Source of the DNA: Psychromarinibacter halotolerans
Lineage (GTDB): Bacteria; Pseudomonadota; Alphaproteobacteria; Rhodobacterales; Rhodobacteraceae
NCBI RefSeq assembly: GCF_029168315.1
Contig: NZ_JARGYD010000009.1
Coordinates: forward strand, 115,446-179,445
DNA: 64,000 nucleotides
Direction: 5' to 3'
Positions 52,892-60,138 of this stretch are shown here, piece by piece. The position numbers and the translations under genes were made by a program. Each line of letters starts with the position of its first letter. Within the stretch, counting starts at the first letter, position 1. Under the pieces are notes generated by a model. The model was given only the letters and a program-made list of their open reading frames with translations, did no database searches and had not been told where the DNA came from.

Positions 52892-53584
52892 TCACACGTA
52901 CTTCAGGCCCTTCTCGGCCAGCCGTTCGCGCATCTTGTAGATGTCCAGCCCCAGCTCGCCGTTGCGAAGCTTCACACGCTTCTCTTCCTCGGCGGCCTCG
53001 CGGGCGCGGGATTTCTCCAGCACCGACGCGGCTTCCTCGCGGCGAACCACGCAGACACCGTCGTCGTCGGCCACGATGATGTCGCCCGCATTGACCATCT
53101 CGTCGGCGCAGACCACCGGCACGTTCACCGAGCCCACGGTTTCCTTGATGGTGCCCTGCGCGCAGACCGCCTTGGACCACACCGGGAAACCCATCTCGGT
53201 CAGGTCGCGCACGTCGCGCACGCCCGCGTCGATGATCAGGCCCTTGCAGCCCCGCGCCATCGCCGAGGTCGCCAGCAGGTCGCCGAAATACCCGGCGTCG
53301 GACGGCGACGTGGTGCCAAGCACCATGATGTCGCCTCCCTTCAGCTGCTCGATGCAGACGTGGATCATCCAGTTGTCGCACGGCGCCGCCAGCAGCGTCA
53401 CCGCCGACCCCGCGATGCGCGCACCGGGATAGATCGGCCGCATGTAGGACGCCAGCAGGCCCTTGCGGCCCTGCGCTTCATGCACGGTGGCCACGCCGCA
53501 TTCGGCAAGGCCGTCGATGATCGACTGGTCGGCGCGTTCGACGTTCTGGACGACGACGCCCATGGTTCCGGGCTGATAGCTCAT
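52892..53584 (-). CDS. ligK: 4-carboxy-4-hydroxy-2-oxoadipate aldolase
   Basis: LigK/GalC (230 residues), RraA-fold class II aldolase, splits 4-carboxy-4-hydroxy-2-oxoadipate to pyruvate and oxaloacetate. The core GYFGDLLATSAMARGCKGLIIDAGVRDV has the Arg/Asp metal and substrate site, and VTLLAAPCDNWMIHV precedes it. The C-terminal basic/acidic helix (EKSRAREAAEEEKR) is typical. ATG at 53584 overlaps the galB stop by 4 nt. Confidence 0.95.
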   Translation of the reverse strand: MSYQPGTMGVVVQNVERADQSIIDGLAECGVATVHEAQGRKGLLASYMRPIYPGARIAGSAVTLLAAPCDNWMIHVCIEQLKGGDIMVLGTTSPSDAGYFGDLLATSAMARGCKGLIIDAGVRDVRDLTEMGFPVWSKAVCAQGTIKETVGSVNVPVVCADEMVNAGDIIVADDDGVCVVRREEAASVLEKSRAREAAEEEKRVKLRNGELGLDIYKMRERLAEKGLKYV

Positions 53585-54318
53585 TCCAGTTCGTCCACCG
53601 TGCGCGGGAAGATCGCCTCGAAGCCCTCGGCGTAGCGGCAGTCGCGCCCGCCGGACTGACCGCCCGAGTTGCGGCGGAAGTGGTTGCCGCGGTTCTCGGC
53701 CACGTTCTCGTAGAAGTGCCACAGGTGCTCTTGGCCCTGCATGCACTGGATCGCGGCCCATTTCTTGTCCCAGACCGGCGTGATGTCGAGGAAGACGTTC
53801 GGCTTCCAGTTCATCTGTTCGGTCTGGTGCGGCTCGAACAGGTAGAGCTGCGGCGCGCCAAGGACCTTCTGGCCGGGGTTGTGGCCCCACGCCTGCGCGA
53901 CCATGCGCGCTTCCAGCGCGAAGTCGGTCGTGCGCATGTGGTCGGTGTTGTACGGGTCCCACTTCGAATGCGAGAACATGAACTTCGGCTGAACGTCGCG
54001 GATGATGTCGACCATCATGTCGACCGTCTCGCGGCCAAGATCCAGCGGATAGTCGCCACGGTCGAGGAAGCGGATGTCGTTGATTCCCAGCGCGGCGGCG
54101 GCGTTCTCGGCCTCCTTGCGGCGCTCGGTCTTCACCTTGTCCAGCGTCATGCCTTCCTGCTTCCAAAGCTTGGCGCTTTCGCCGCGCTCGCCGTAGGACA
54201 GGCAGACCACGGTGACGTCGTAGCCTTTCGACTGGTGCAGCGCGATGGCGCCGCCGGCGCGCCAGACGAAGTCGGCGGAATGCGCGCTGATGACCAGCGC
54301 CGTCTTCTTGTCGGACAT
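53581..54318 (-). CDS. galB: 4-oxalomesaconate hydratase (GalB, PIG-L type)
   Basis: This 245-residue zinc protein of the PIG-L/LmbE deacetylase-like family matches GalB of Pseudomonas putida, which hydrates 4-oxalomesaconate to 4-carboxy-4-hydroxy-2-oxoadipate. Zinc ligands are in ISAHSADFVWRAGG (His/Asp) and DPYNTDHMRT (His). The segment VVCLSYGERGESAKLWKQEGM is closely family-typical. It replaces the unrelated LigJ hydratase of sphingomonads. It is the first gene of the minus-strand unit galB-ligK-galD-ligI-SDR. Confidence 0.93.
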   Translation of the reverse strand: MSDKKTALVISAHSADFVWRAGGAIALHQSKGYDVTVVCLSYGERGESAKLWKQEGMTLDKVKTERRKEAENAAAALGINDIRFLDRGDYPLDLGRETVDMMVDIIRDVQPKFMFSHSKWDPYNTDHMRTTDFALEARMVAQAWGHNPGQKVLGAPQLYLFEPHQTEQMNWKPNVFLDITPVWDKKWAAIQCMQGQEHLWHFYENVAENRGNHFRRNSGGQSGGRDCRYAEGFEAIFPRTVDELE

Positions 54319-54333
54319 GGGTGCTCCTCCGGT

Positions 54334-54411
54334 GTTCGAACGCGGCCCTTATTGCCGACCGGCCTCCGAAAGCCTATTTCGAATGAAGCTGCGGGGATAA
54401 GTTCTGTCTAT
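54334..54411. promoter_or_regulatory. divergent galB/LysR control region
   Basis: The 150-bp gap holds GTTCGAAC (54334-54341), CTATTTCGAATG (54374-54385) and ATA-N9-TAT (54397-54411), the last containing a T-N11-A LysR-type motif. It likely holds operators through which the LysR-type protein controls both its own gene and the galB unit. CATTCGAA recurs upstream of ligA at 55850-55857. Confidence 0.55.
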
Positions 54412-54468
54412 ACCCCTCATCAGTTTTTCTTTGCGGACCTGCCGGTCCGCGCGTCCGAGGGACCGTCC

Positions 54469-55746
54469 GTGACCACCGATTTTCCGAACATCCGACACAT
54501 GCGCGTGCTGGCCGAGGCGGTGCGCGCCGGGTCGGTGTCGGTGGCGGCGGGGCGGTGCCACCTGTCGCAACCGGCGGCGACGCAGGCCATCGCGGGGCTG
54601 GAAAAGGACCTTGGCACCCAGCTGCTGATCCGCCGCACCCGCGAACTGACCCCCACCCCCGAGGGCGCCGCCTTCGCCCGCCGCGTCGGCGCCGCGCTGG
54701 CGCATCTGGAACGCGGCGCGCGCGAGGCGCTGAAATCAGGCCGCAGCGAGGGCGGCGCCACCGCGCGCAACGCGGGCTTCGACCGGCTGGTCACCGCCGC
54801 GCAGTTGCGGGCGCTGATCTCGATCGCGAATGCCGGGTCCTTCACCGTCGCCGCCCGTGATCTTGGCGTCTCGCAGCCCACGATCCACCGCACCGCCCGC
54901 AATCTCGAGGCGCTGTCGGGCCTGACCTTCTTCACCGCCACCGCCGTCGGGGTCGAACTGACCGCCGCCGCGCAAGCCTTTGTTCTGGGGGCGAAACTCG
55001 CGCAGGCGGAGATCCGGCAGGGGATCGAGGAGATCGGCCGCGCCCTTGGCACGCAGGCCGGGACCTTCTCGATCGGATCGCTGCCGCTGGCGCGGACGTC
55101 TATCGTGCCTCGCGCCGTGGATGCGATGGTGCGGCGGTCGGGCCGGATGCAGATCCGCGTGGTCGACGGCCGGTTCCCGCAGCTTCTGCGCAGCCTGCGC
55201 GAGGGCGAACTGGACTGCATCATCGGCGCCCTGCGCGATCCGGTCCCCGCCGAGGATGTCGTGCAGGAACCCCTGTTCGACGATCCGCTGGCGCTGGTGG
55301 CGCACCCGTCGCACCCGCTGTTCGACCTACCGTCCCCCACGGTCGAGGACACCCTGCGCTTTCCGTGGGTCGCACCCCCGCGCGAAACGCCTGCGGGCGG
55401 CTATCTGTACGAGACCCTGCGCCTTCAGGACCGCAACATCACGCCCGTGCGGGTGGTGTCCTCTTCGCTGGTGTTCCTGCGGGGGCTGCTGGCGCAGGGG
55501 CCTTACGTCACCATCATCTCGCGCCACCAGATCAGCGTCGAAGAGGCGTCCGGCCACCTGAAGCCGTTGCCGATCCCGCTGCAGAACAACGCGCGCGGTA
55601 TCGGCCTGACCTATCGCGCCGACTGGCGTCCGACCGTCGCGCAGGCCGAATTCATGGACCTTCTGCGCCGCGCCGCCGCTGCGGCCGCCGCGTCGCGCGC
55701 GCCGGACCCTTATTCAGATACACCGGCCGAGGCGCCGCAGGGCTGA
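54469..55746 (+). CDS. LysR-type regulator with two DNA-binding domains
   Basis: This 425-residue regulator has two LysR-type winged helix-turn-helices in series. The first is at about 5-65 (VLAEAVRAGSVSVAAGRCHLSQPAATQAIAGLEKDLG), the second at about 105-165 (ALISIANAGSFTVAARDLGVSQPTIHRTARNLEALSG). A single LysR substrate-binding domain follows (about 185-400), so it is over 100 residues longer than usual. The start is the GTG at 54469 (TTDFPNIRHM) after GAGGGACCGTCC. Divergent from galB and upstream of ligAB, it is the likely pathway regulator, with a pathway intermediate as probable effector (inference). Confidence 0.92.
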   Translation: MTTDFPNIRHMRVLAEAVRAGSVSVAAGRCHLSQPAATQAIAGLEKDLGTQLLIRRTRELTPTPEGAAFARRVGAALAHLERGAREALKSGRSEGGATARNAGFDRLVTAAQLRALISIANAGSFTVAARDLGVSQPTIHRTARNLEALSGLTFFTATAVGVELTAAAQAFVLGAKLAQAEIRQGIEEIGRALGTQAGTFSIGSLPLARTSIVPRAVDAMVRRSGRMQIRVVDGRFPQLLRSLREGELDCIIGALRDPVPAEDVVQEPLFDDPLALVAHPSHPLFDLPSPTVEDTLRFPWVAPPRETPAGGYLYETLRLQDRNITPVRVVSSSLVFLRGLLAQGPYVTIISRHQISVEEASGHLKPLPIPLQNNARGIGLTYRADWRPTVAQAEFMDLLRRAAAAAAASRAPDPYSDTPAEAPQG

Positions 55747-55894
55747 CCATCCGCCACGGCCCCGCCCGCGCCTTGCGACAGGCCCAGCCCGCCGGATTTC
55801 CGCACAGGCAGCCGCCCCGCATTATAGCTTTTTTCAATATTCCCCCGGGCATTCGAATTACAGCCCCGGCGCCCCGGCTGATAGAGGGAAGACA

Positions 55895-55969
55895 ATGTCA
55901 ATCGACGGCGACGCCCCCTGCCGGCGGCTGGTCCCGCGTCTTGCGCTGCGGCGTTCGACGGCCACATAA
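55895..55969 (+). CDS. possible 24-residue leader peptide upstream of ligA
   Basis: A short frame MSIDGDAPCRRLVPRLALRR... begins at ATG 55895 after AGAGGGAAGACA, a good ribosome site, and ends at TAA 55969, 48 bp before ligA. It could be a leader peptide or a regulatory upstream frame; chance is also possible in such G+C-rich DNA. Confidence 0.3.
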   Translation: MSIDGDAPCRRLVPRLALRRSTAT

Positions 55970-56017
55970 CGGACCATACCGCCAGTTCCGGCGCCACCAT
56001 GTTCCTGGGAGGAAGGA

Positions 56018-56413
56018 ATGCCTGAAAAGGACTACGAGGACATTCCCGGCACGTTCGTCTTCGACGCGGACCGTTCGCGCGAAGGCTATCACCTGAACCA
56101 GTTCTGCATCTCTCTGCGCCTGCAGAAGAACCGGGACGCGTTCAACGCCGACGAAGAAAAGTACCTCGACAATTATCCGATGACGCCAGAGCAGCGCGAT
56201 GCCGTGCTCAAGCGTGAATGGAACCGCCTGCTCGAGTTGGGCGGCAACATCTACTACACCTCGAAGCTGGCCGCGAACGACGGCATCAACTTCCAGAACC
56301 TCGCAGGCCTGATGACGGGTATGGGCGTCGACGCCTACCGCGAGATGATGCTGAACGGCGGCCGGTCGCCCGAGGGCAACCGCTATAAATCCGAGTGGGA
56401 GGACAAAGACTAA
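56018..56413 (+). CDS. ligA: protocatechuate 4,5-dioxygenase, alpha subunit
   Basis: LigA (131 residues) is the small subunit of protocatechuate 4,5-dioxygenase. Typical parts are DIPGTFVFDADRSREGYHLNQFCISL, KNRDAFNADEEKYLDNYPMTPEQRDAVL and LLELGGNIYYTSKLAANDG, and the C-terminal MTGM...MMLNGGRSPEGNRY, which the copy at 48.4 kb lacks. ATG at 56018 is preceded by GGGAGGAAGGA. Its stop overlaps the ligB start (TAATG). Confidence 0.96.
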   Translation: MPEKDYEDIPGTFVFDADRSREGYHLNQFCISLRLQKNRDAFNADEEKYLDNYPMTPEQRDAVLKREWNRLLELGGNIYYTSKLAANDGINFQNLAGLMTGMGVDAYREMMLNGGRSPEGNRYKSEWEDKD

Positions 56414-57267
56414 TGGCCCGTATCACTGCAGGCGTGGGTGTCTCCCACGTGCCCGCCATCGGCGTGGCGATGGACACCGGCATCACCGACCAGCCGTACT
56501 GGAAACCCGTGTTCGACGGCTTTCAGTACAGCCGCGAGTGGATGAAGGAAAAGAAGCCGGACGTCATCTTCCTTGTCTACAACGACCACTGCACCGCCTT
56601 CGACGCGTCCTGCATTCCGACCTTCGCGCTTGGCGCGGCGGCGGAATTCCAGCCCGCAGACGAAGGCTGGGGCCCGCGCCCGGTGCCGGTCGTCAAGAAC
56701 CACCAGAAGCTGGCCAGCCACATCGCCCAGTCGCTGATCCTTGACGAATTCGACATGACCATCATGAACGAGATGGAGGTCGACCACGGCCTGACCGTCC
56801 CGCTGTCGGTCATGTTCGGCGAGGTCGCGCCCGAGGACGAATGGCCGTGCCTTGTGATCCCGTTGGCGGTGAACGTGGTGCAGTACCCTGCCCCGACCGG
56901 CAACCGTTGTTTCCAGCTGGGCAAGGCGATCCGCAAGGCGATCGAAAGCTACCCGGAAGATCTGGACGTGATGATCTTCGGCACCGGCGGCATGAGCCAC
57001 CAGCTGCAGTACAAGCGTGCTGGCCTGATCAACGCCGAGTTCGACACGATGTTCCTCGACATGCTGACCGAAGACCCGGTCAAGCTGTCGAAGATGCCCC
57101 ACGTCGACTACCTGCGTGAAGCGGGTTCGGAAGGCGTCGAGATGGTCATGTGGCACGTCATGCGCGGTGCGCTGAACGACGAGGTGAAGGAAGTGCACCG
57201 GCACTACCACGTCCCGGCGTCCAACACCGCGGTCGGCCACATCATCCTGGAAAACGTCGCGGCCTGA
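56413..57267 (+). CDS. ligB: protocatechuate 4,5-dioxygenase, beta subunit
   Basis: LigB (284 residues) holds Fe(II) and cleaves protocatechuate between C4 and C5 with O2, giving 4-carboxy-2-hydroxymuconate-6-semialdehyde. Iron ligands are expected at the His of GVSHVPAIG, the His of LVYNDHCTAF and the Glu of GVEMVMW; the catalytic His is in GTGGMSHQL. It resembles LigB/PmdB closely (DEGWGPRPVP, SLILDEFDMTIMN, ASNTAVGH). The start ATG shares a base with the ligA stop. Confidence 0.96.
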   Translation: MARITAGVGVSHVPAIGVAMDTGITDQPYWKPVFDGFQYSREWMKEKKPDVIFLVYNDHCTAFDASCIPTFALGAAAEFQPADEGWGPRPVPVVKNHQKLASHIAQSLILDEFDMTIMNEMEVDHGLTVPLSVMFGEVAPEDEWPCLVIPLAVNVVQYPAPTGNRCFQLGKAIRKAIESYPEDLDVMIFGTGGMSHQLQYKRAGLINAEFDTMFLDMLTEDPVKLSKMPHVDYLREAGSEGVEMVMWHVMRGALNDEVKEVHRHYHVPASNTAVGHIILENVAA

Positions 57268-57292
57268 TCGCCGCGGCCCTTCCGTGAATCCC

Positions 57293-57327
57293 GGCCGCCC
57301 CGTCCCCGCGACAGGGGCGGCCTTTTT
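57293..57327 (+). terminator. terminator between ligB and ligC
   Basis: GGCCGCCCC-(12 nt)-GGGGCGGCC followed by TTTTT forms a strong 9-bp-stem terminator 26 bp after ligB and 27 bp before ligC. It would make ligC expression lower than ligAB or need a second promoter. Confidence 0.88.
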
Positions 57328-57353
57328 CTGAACAACGCAAAGGAGCCATCCCC

Positions 57354-58298
57354 ATGCGTATCTGTGTCGCCGGCGCCTACGGGGCCTTCGGACTGAAACA
57401 CCTCGACGCCCTGTCGGCCATCGACGAGGTCACCGTGACCTCTGTCATGGGCCCGACCAAGGAAAAGATCGAGAAGCTGGCCGCCGACAAGGGCATCGGC
57501 CATGCCTCGACCGATCTGGCCGAATGTCTGGCCCGTGACGATGTCGATGCCGTCATCCTTGCCACCCCCACCCAGATCCACGCCGAACAGGCCATCGCCT
57601 GCATGAAGGCGGGCAAGCCGGTGCTGATCGAGATCCCGATGGCGGACTCGCTGGCGGACTCGGAAGAGATCTGCAAGGTGCAGAAGGAAACCGGCGTTCT
57701 GGCGATGGCCGGTCAGGTCCGGCGCTTCAACCCGTCGCACCAATGGATCCATAACAAGATCAAGGCCGGTGAACTGACCGTTCAGCAGATGGACGTGCAG
57801 ACGTATTTCTTCCGCCGCACCAACACCAACGCCAAGGGCGAGCCGCGGTCGTGGACGGACCACCTGCTGTGGCACCACGCCTGCCATACGGTCGACCTGT
57901 TCCAGTACCAGACCGGCGGTCAGGTGAAGGACGCCTTCGGTCTCGAAGGCCCGCACCACCCCGAGCTGGGCATCGCGATGGACATGGCGATTGGCATGAA
58001 GGCCGAGAACGGCGCGATCTGCACCTTGTCGCTGTCGTTCAACAACGACGGCCCGTTTGGCACGTTCTTCCGCTACATCTGCGACAACGGCACCTACATC
58101 GCCCGCTACGACGATCTGTTCGACGGCAACGAGAACCCCATCGACCTGTCGGACGTCGCGGTGTCGAACAACGGCATCGAGTTGATCGACCGCGAGTTCA
58201 TCTCGGCGATCAAGGAAGGCCGTGAACCGAACTCTTCGGTGCATGACGTGCTGTCTGCGATGCAGACGCTGGACAAGATCGAAAAGTCGTTCTCGTAA
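57354..58298 (+). CDS. ligC: 4-carboxy-2-hydroxymuconate-6-semialdehyde dehydrogenase
   Basis: LigC (314 residues) oxidises the ring-cleavage semialdehyde, in its hemiacetal form, to 2-pyrone-4,6-dicarboxylate with NAD(P). It is a GFO/IDH/MocA-fold enzyme: Rossmann motif VAGAYGAFGLKHLDAL, ATPTQIHAEQAIACMKAGKPVLIEIPMA, and the substrate part MAGQVRRFNPSHQWI and WTDHLLWHHACHTVDLFQYQTGG. The length matches LigC/PmdC. ATG at 57354 follows AAAGGAGCCATCCCC. It links LigAB to LigI, encoded 6 kb upstream on the other strand. Confidence 0.96.
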   Translation: MRICVAGAYGAFGLKHLDALSAIDEVTVTSVMGPTKEKIEKLAADKGIGHASTDLAECLARDDVDAVILATPTQIHAEQAIACMKAGKPVLIEIPMADSLADSEEICKVQKETGVLAMAGQVRRFNPSHQWIHNKIKAGELTVQQMDVQTYFFRRTNTNAKGEPRSWTDHLLWHHACHTVDLFQYQTGGQVKDAFGLEGPHHPELGIAMDMAIGMKAENGAICTLSLSFNNDGPFGTFFRYICDNGTYIARYDDLFDGNENPIDLSDVAVSNNGIELIDREFISAIKEGREPNSSVHDVLSAMQTLDKIEKSFS

Positions 58299-58319
58299 GT
58301 ATTCGACGATCCAAGACTG

Positions 58320-58352
58320 ACGCCGCCCTGATTGTCACGGGGCGGCGTTTTC
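58320..58352 (+). terminator. terminator of ligC
   Basis: CGCCGCCC (58321-58328) pairs with GGGCGGCG (58340-58347), followed by TTTTC. It lies 22 bp after the ligC stop. Confidence 0.88.
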
Positions 58353-58669
58353 GTGTGCGGGCTAGGCCCGTCCAAAGACGGCGAAAAGCATTCCCCCACG
58401 CGAATGTGATGCGGCCGAAGAAATTAATCAATATTAGTTAATTATACCTGTTTTTCTTTGCCATGTGCAGCATCCGAACACTTTCGAATATTTGCATAGT
58501 TTCCCTAAGGTGAACTATTTCGAAGATGGCCGCCAACTCTTTGCGGGTCAGGAACAACAGTCAAAATTATGCCGCCTTTCGTACTATTCTTGGTGCGAAT
58601 TCGTCGGAACTATGGCAAAAAGAAGCTCCATGAGGCTATGACCGCATATTCTTGCGGAGGGGTAACACA
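58353..58669. other. A/T-rich intergenic region before the VPLPA protein gene
   Basis: These 317 bp are clearly richer in A/T than the surroundings. I see a palindromic stretch TTAATCAATATTAGTTAA (58424-58441), TTTCGAATA (58482-58490) and CTATTTCGAA (58515-58524), the last identical over 10 bp to a site in the galB/LysR region. No gene is evident. It probably holds a well-regulated promoter for the secreted protein downstream. Confidence 0.55.
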
Positions 58670-59269
58670 ATGAAGCTGTTAAGTGTTTGTAAAGGTGCCG
58701 TTCTCGCGATCGGCCTGACGGCCAGTACGGCCTATGCGACGACGGTCGATTTCATCGTCGGCGCGGATACGGATGTGGCCGACGTTTCGGCTTGCGTCGG
58801 TTGTGACGTAACCATCGAGCAGAACCCGCTCCTTGAGGGCTCCATGTTCACGCTGGGTGTCGGTGAATCGAAGACCCTCGCATTCTTCGACATCACCGCC
58901 GACACCAACAACCCGTTCTTCGCAGCGGGCCTGTTCGGCGTGGACGCCACGCTGGCGTTTGCGTCTCCGGGCGGCGCCGCGTCCGCCATCGGCGGCGGCG
59001 GGTTCCTCAGCGCCTTCGGCAGCATTACGCTGGGCGCGCTGGTCTGGGATCAGAACGAGTTCACGCTCAACTTCGGCAACGGCGGGATTTACTCGATCGT
59101 TTTCGATCAGGGCGTCGATCTGATCCTCGGCACCGCGAAGACCATCTACGCGGAAGTCACGCTGGAAGCCGCTCCGGTTCCGCTGCCCGCCTCGGCTGTT
59201 CTGCTGCTGGCCGGTGTCGGCGGCCTGGGCGCCGTGCGCATGCGCAAGAAGAAAGCCGCTGCCGCCTGA
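58670..59269 (+). CDS. secreted protein with VPLPA-type C-terminal sorting signal
   Basis: This 199-residue protein has a Sec signal peptide (1-23, cleavage after AYA), a beta-rich Gly/Phe/Asp-containing body, and at its end VPLPASAVLLLAGVGGLGAVRMRKKK. That is a VPLPA-CTERM signal: motif, transmembrane helix, basic tail, recognised by exosortase-type enzymes and linked to exopolysaccharide production. A CVGC pair near residue 38 could form a disulfide. ATG at 58670 follows GCGGAGGGGTAACACA. It sits behind an A/T-rich promoter region. The mature function is unknown. Confidence 0.92.
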   Translation: MKLLSVCKGAVLAIGLTASTAYATTVDFIVGADTDVADVSACVGCDVTIEQNPLLEGSMFTLGVGESKTLAFFDITADTNNPFFAAGLFGVDATLAFASPGGAASAIGGGGFLSAFGSITLGALVWDQNEFTLNFGNGGIYSIVFDQGVDLILGTAKTIYAEVTLEAAPVPLPASAVLLLAGVGGLGAVRMRKKKAAAA

Positions 59270-59301
59270 TCGGCGCGTAACGGATTTCCGCGAAAACCAA
59301 G

Positions 59302-59342
59302 ACGGCCGCCCGATCATCCCCCGGGCGGCCGTTCTCTTTGGA
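59302..59342 (+). terminator. terminator after the VPLPA protein gene
   Basis: ACGGCCGCCC (59302-59311) pairs with GGGCGGCCGT (59333-59342) and is followed by TCTCTTT. It lies 32 bp after the stop and just before the convergent GntR gene end. Confidence 0.82.
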
Positions 59343-59361
59343 CCGGTCGTGTATAGCTGGC

Positions 59362-60138
59362 CTAGCGCCCGGCGAGGAAGCGACGCTCCATCTCGGCCTC
59401 TTGCCGCACCATGAACGCCTGAGCGGCTTCCATGTGTTCGCGCATGATGGCGCGGGCGCGCGGCCCGTCGCCCAGCCGCAAGGCGGTGATCAGCTCGATC
59501 TGGTGATCGGTGCCCATCTTCCACAGCTCATAGTTCCGCGGCTCGTACAAACGGCGCATCACCGTCAGGTCCGACAGCATCTGCGCCATGAAGCCGATCA
59601 GAAAGCCCAAAAGCTCGTTGCCTGCATAGCTGGCCAGAAGCTTGTGAAAGTCCAGCGACGCGATGTGCTGCTGCCGCTCTTCCTCGGCGTCCTTCGGCGG
59701 CGTGACATAGCGCGCCACGTTCGCCTCTAGCGCGGCAAGCTGATCGGCCGACAATTGCCCCGCCAGATCCGCCGCCAGTTCGGGCTCTAGCACCAGCCGC
59801 AGCTGATAGATGTCGGTGACCGTCAGATCCTTGAAATAGAAGTAGTTGCCCAGCAACGCGCGGGCGCGGGCCTCGCTGACCTCGTGCACGAAGCTGCCGC
59901 CGCCCGGGCCGGTCCGCGTCTTGACCAGCCCCTGCGCTTCGAGAATGCGCATCGCCTCGCGGATCGTGCCCTTGGCCATGCCGAACCGCTCGATCATCTC
60001 CAGCTCGTTCGGCAAACGGTCGCCCGGCTTCATGTTCGCTTCGACCACCCATGACTTGATCGCTTCCGCGACCTGAGCCGGCCGGCTTAGGCGTTGCGGG
60101 GCGGCGTCACGGGTCGAGCGGGTGGTGGCAGGCGGCAA
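59362..60138 (-). CDS. GntR-family regulator with FCD domain
   Basis: This 258-residue FadR-type regulator has an N-terminal GntR winged helix (about 18-85: LPNELEMIERFGMAKGTIREAMRILEAQGLVKTRTGPGGGSFV) and a helical FCD ligand domain (about 100-245, with DFHKLLASYAGN and DHQIELITALRLGDGPRARAIMREHME giving the usual Asp/His metal ligands). No ATG or GTG fits before the DNA-binding domain; the start is a TTG at 60138 after GGGAGAGGATCAG. It thus overlaps the preceding ATPase gene by 32 bp and is probably co-transcribed with the importer it may control. Confidence 0.9.
   Translation of the reverse strand: MPPATTRSTRDAAPQRLSRPAQVAEAIKSWVVEANMKPGDRLPNELEMIERFGMAKGTIREAMRILEAQGLVKTRTGPGGGSFVHEVSEARARALLGNYFYFKDLTVTDIYQLRLVLEPELAADLAGQLSADQLAALEANVARYVTPPKDAEEERQQHIASLDFHKLLASYAGNELLGFLIGFMAQMLSDLTVMRRLYEPRNYELWKMGTDHQIELITALRLGDGPRARAIMREHMEAAQAFMVRQEAEMERRFLAGR

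Noticed and set aside
53680..54468. Long open extension of the LysR frame upstream
   Set aside because: It is antisense to galB and has no domain; the GTG at 54469 has a ribosome site.
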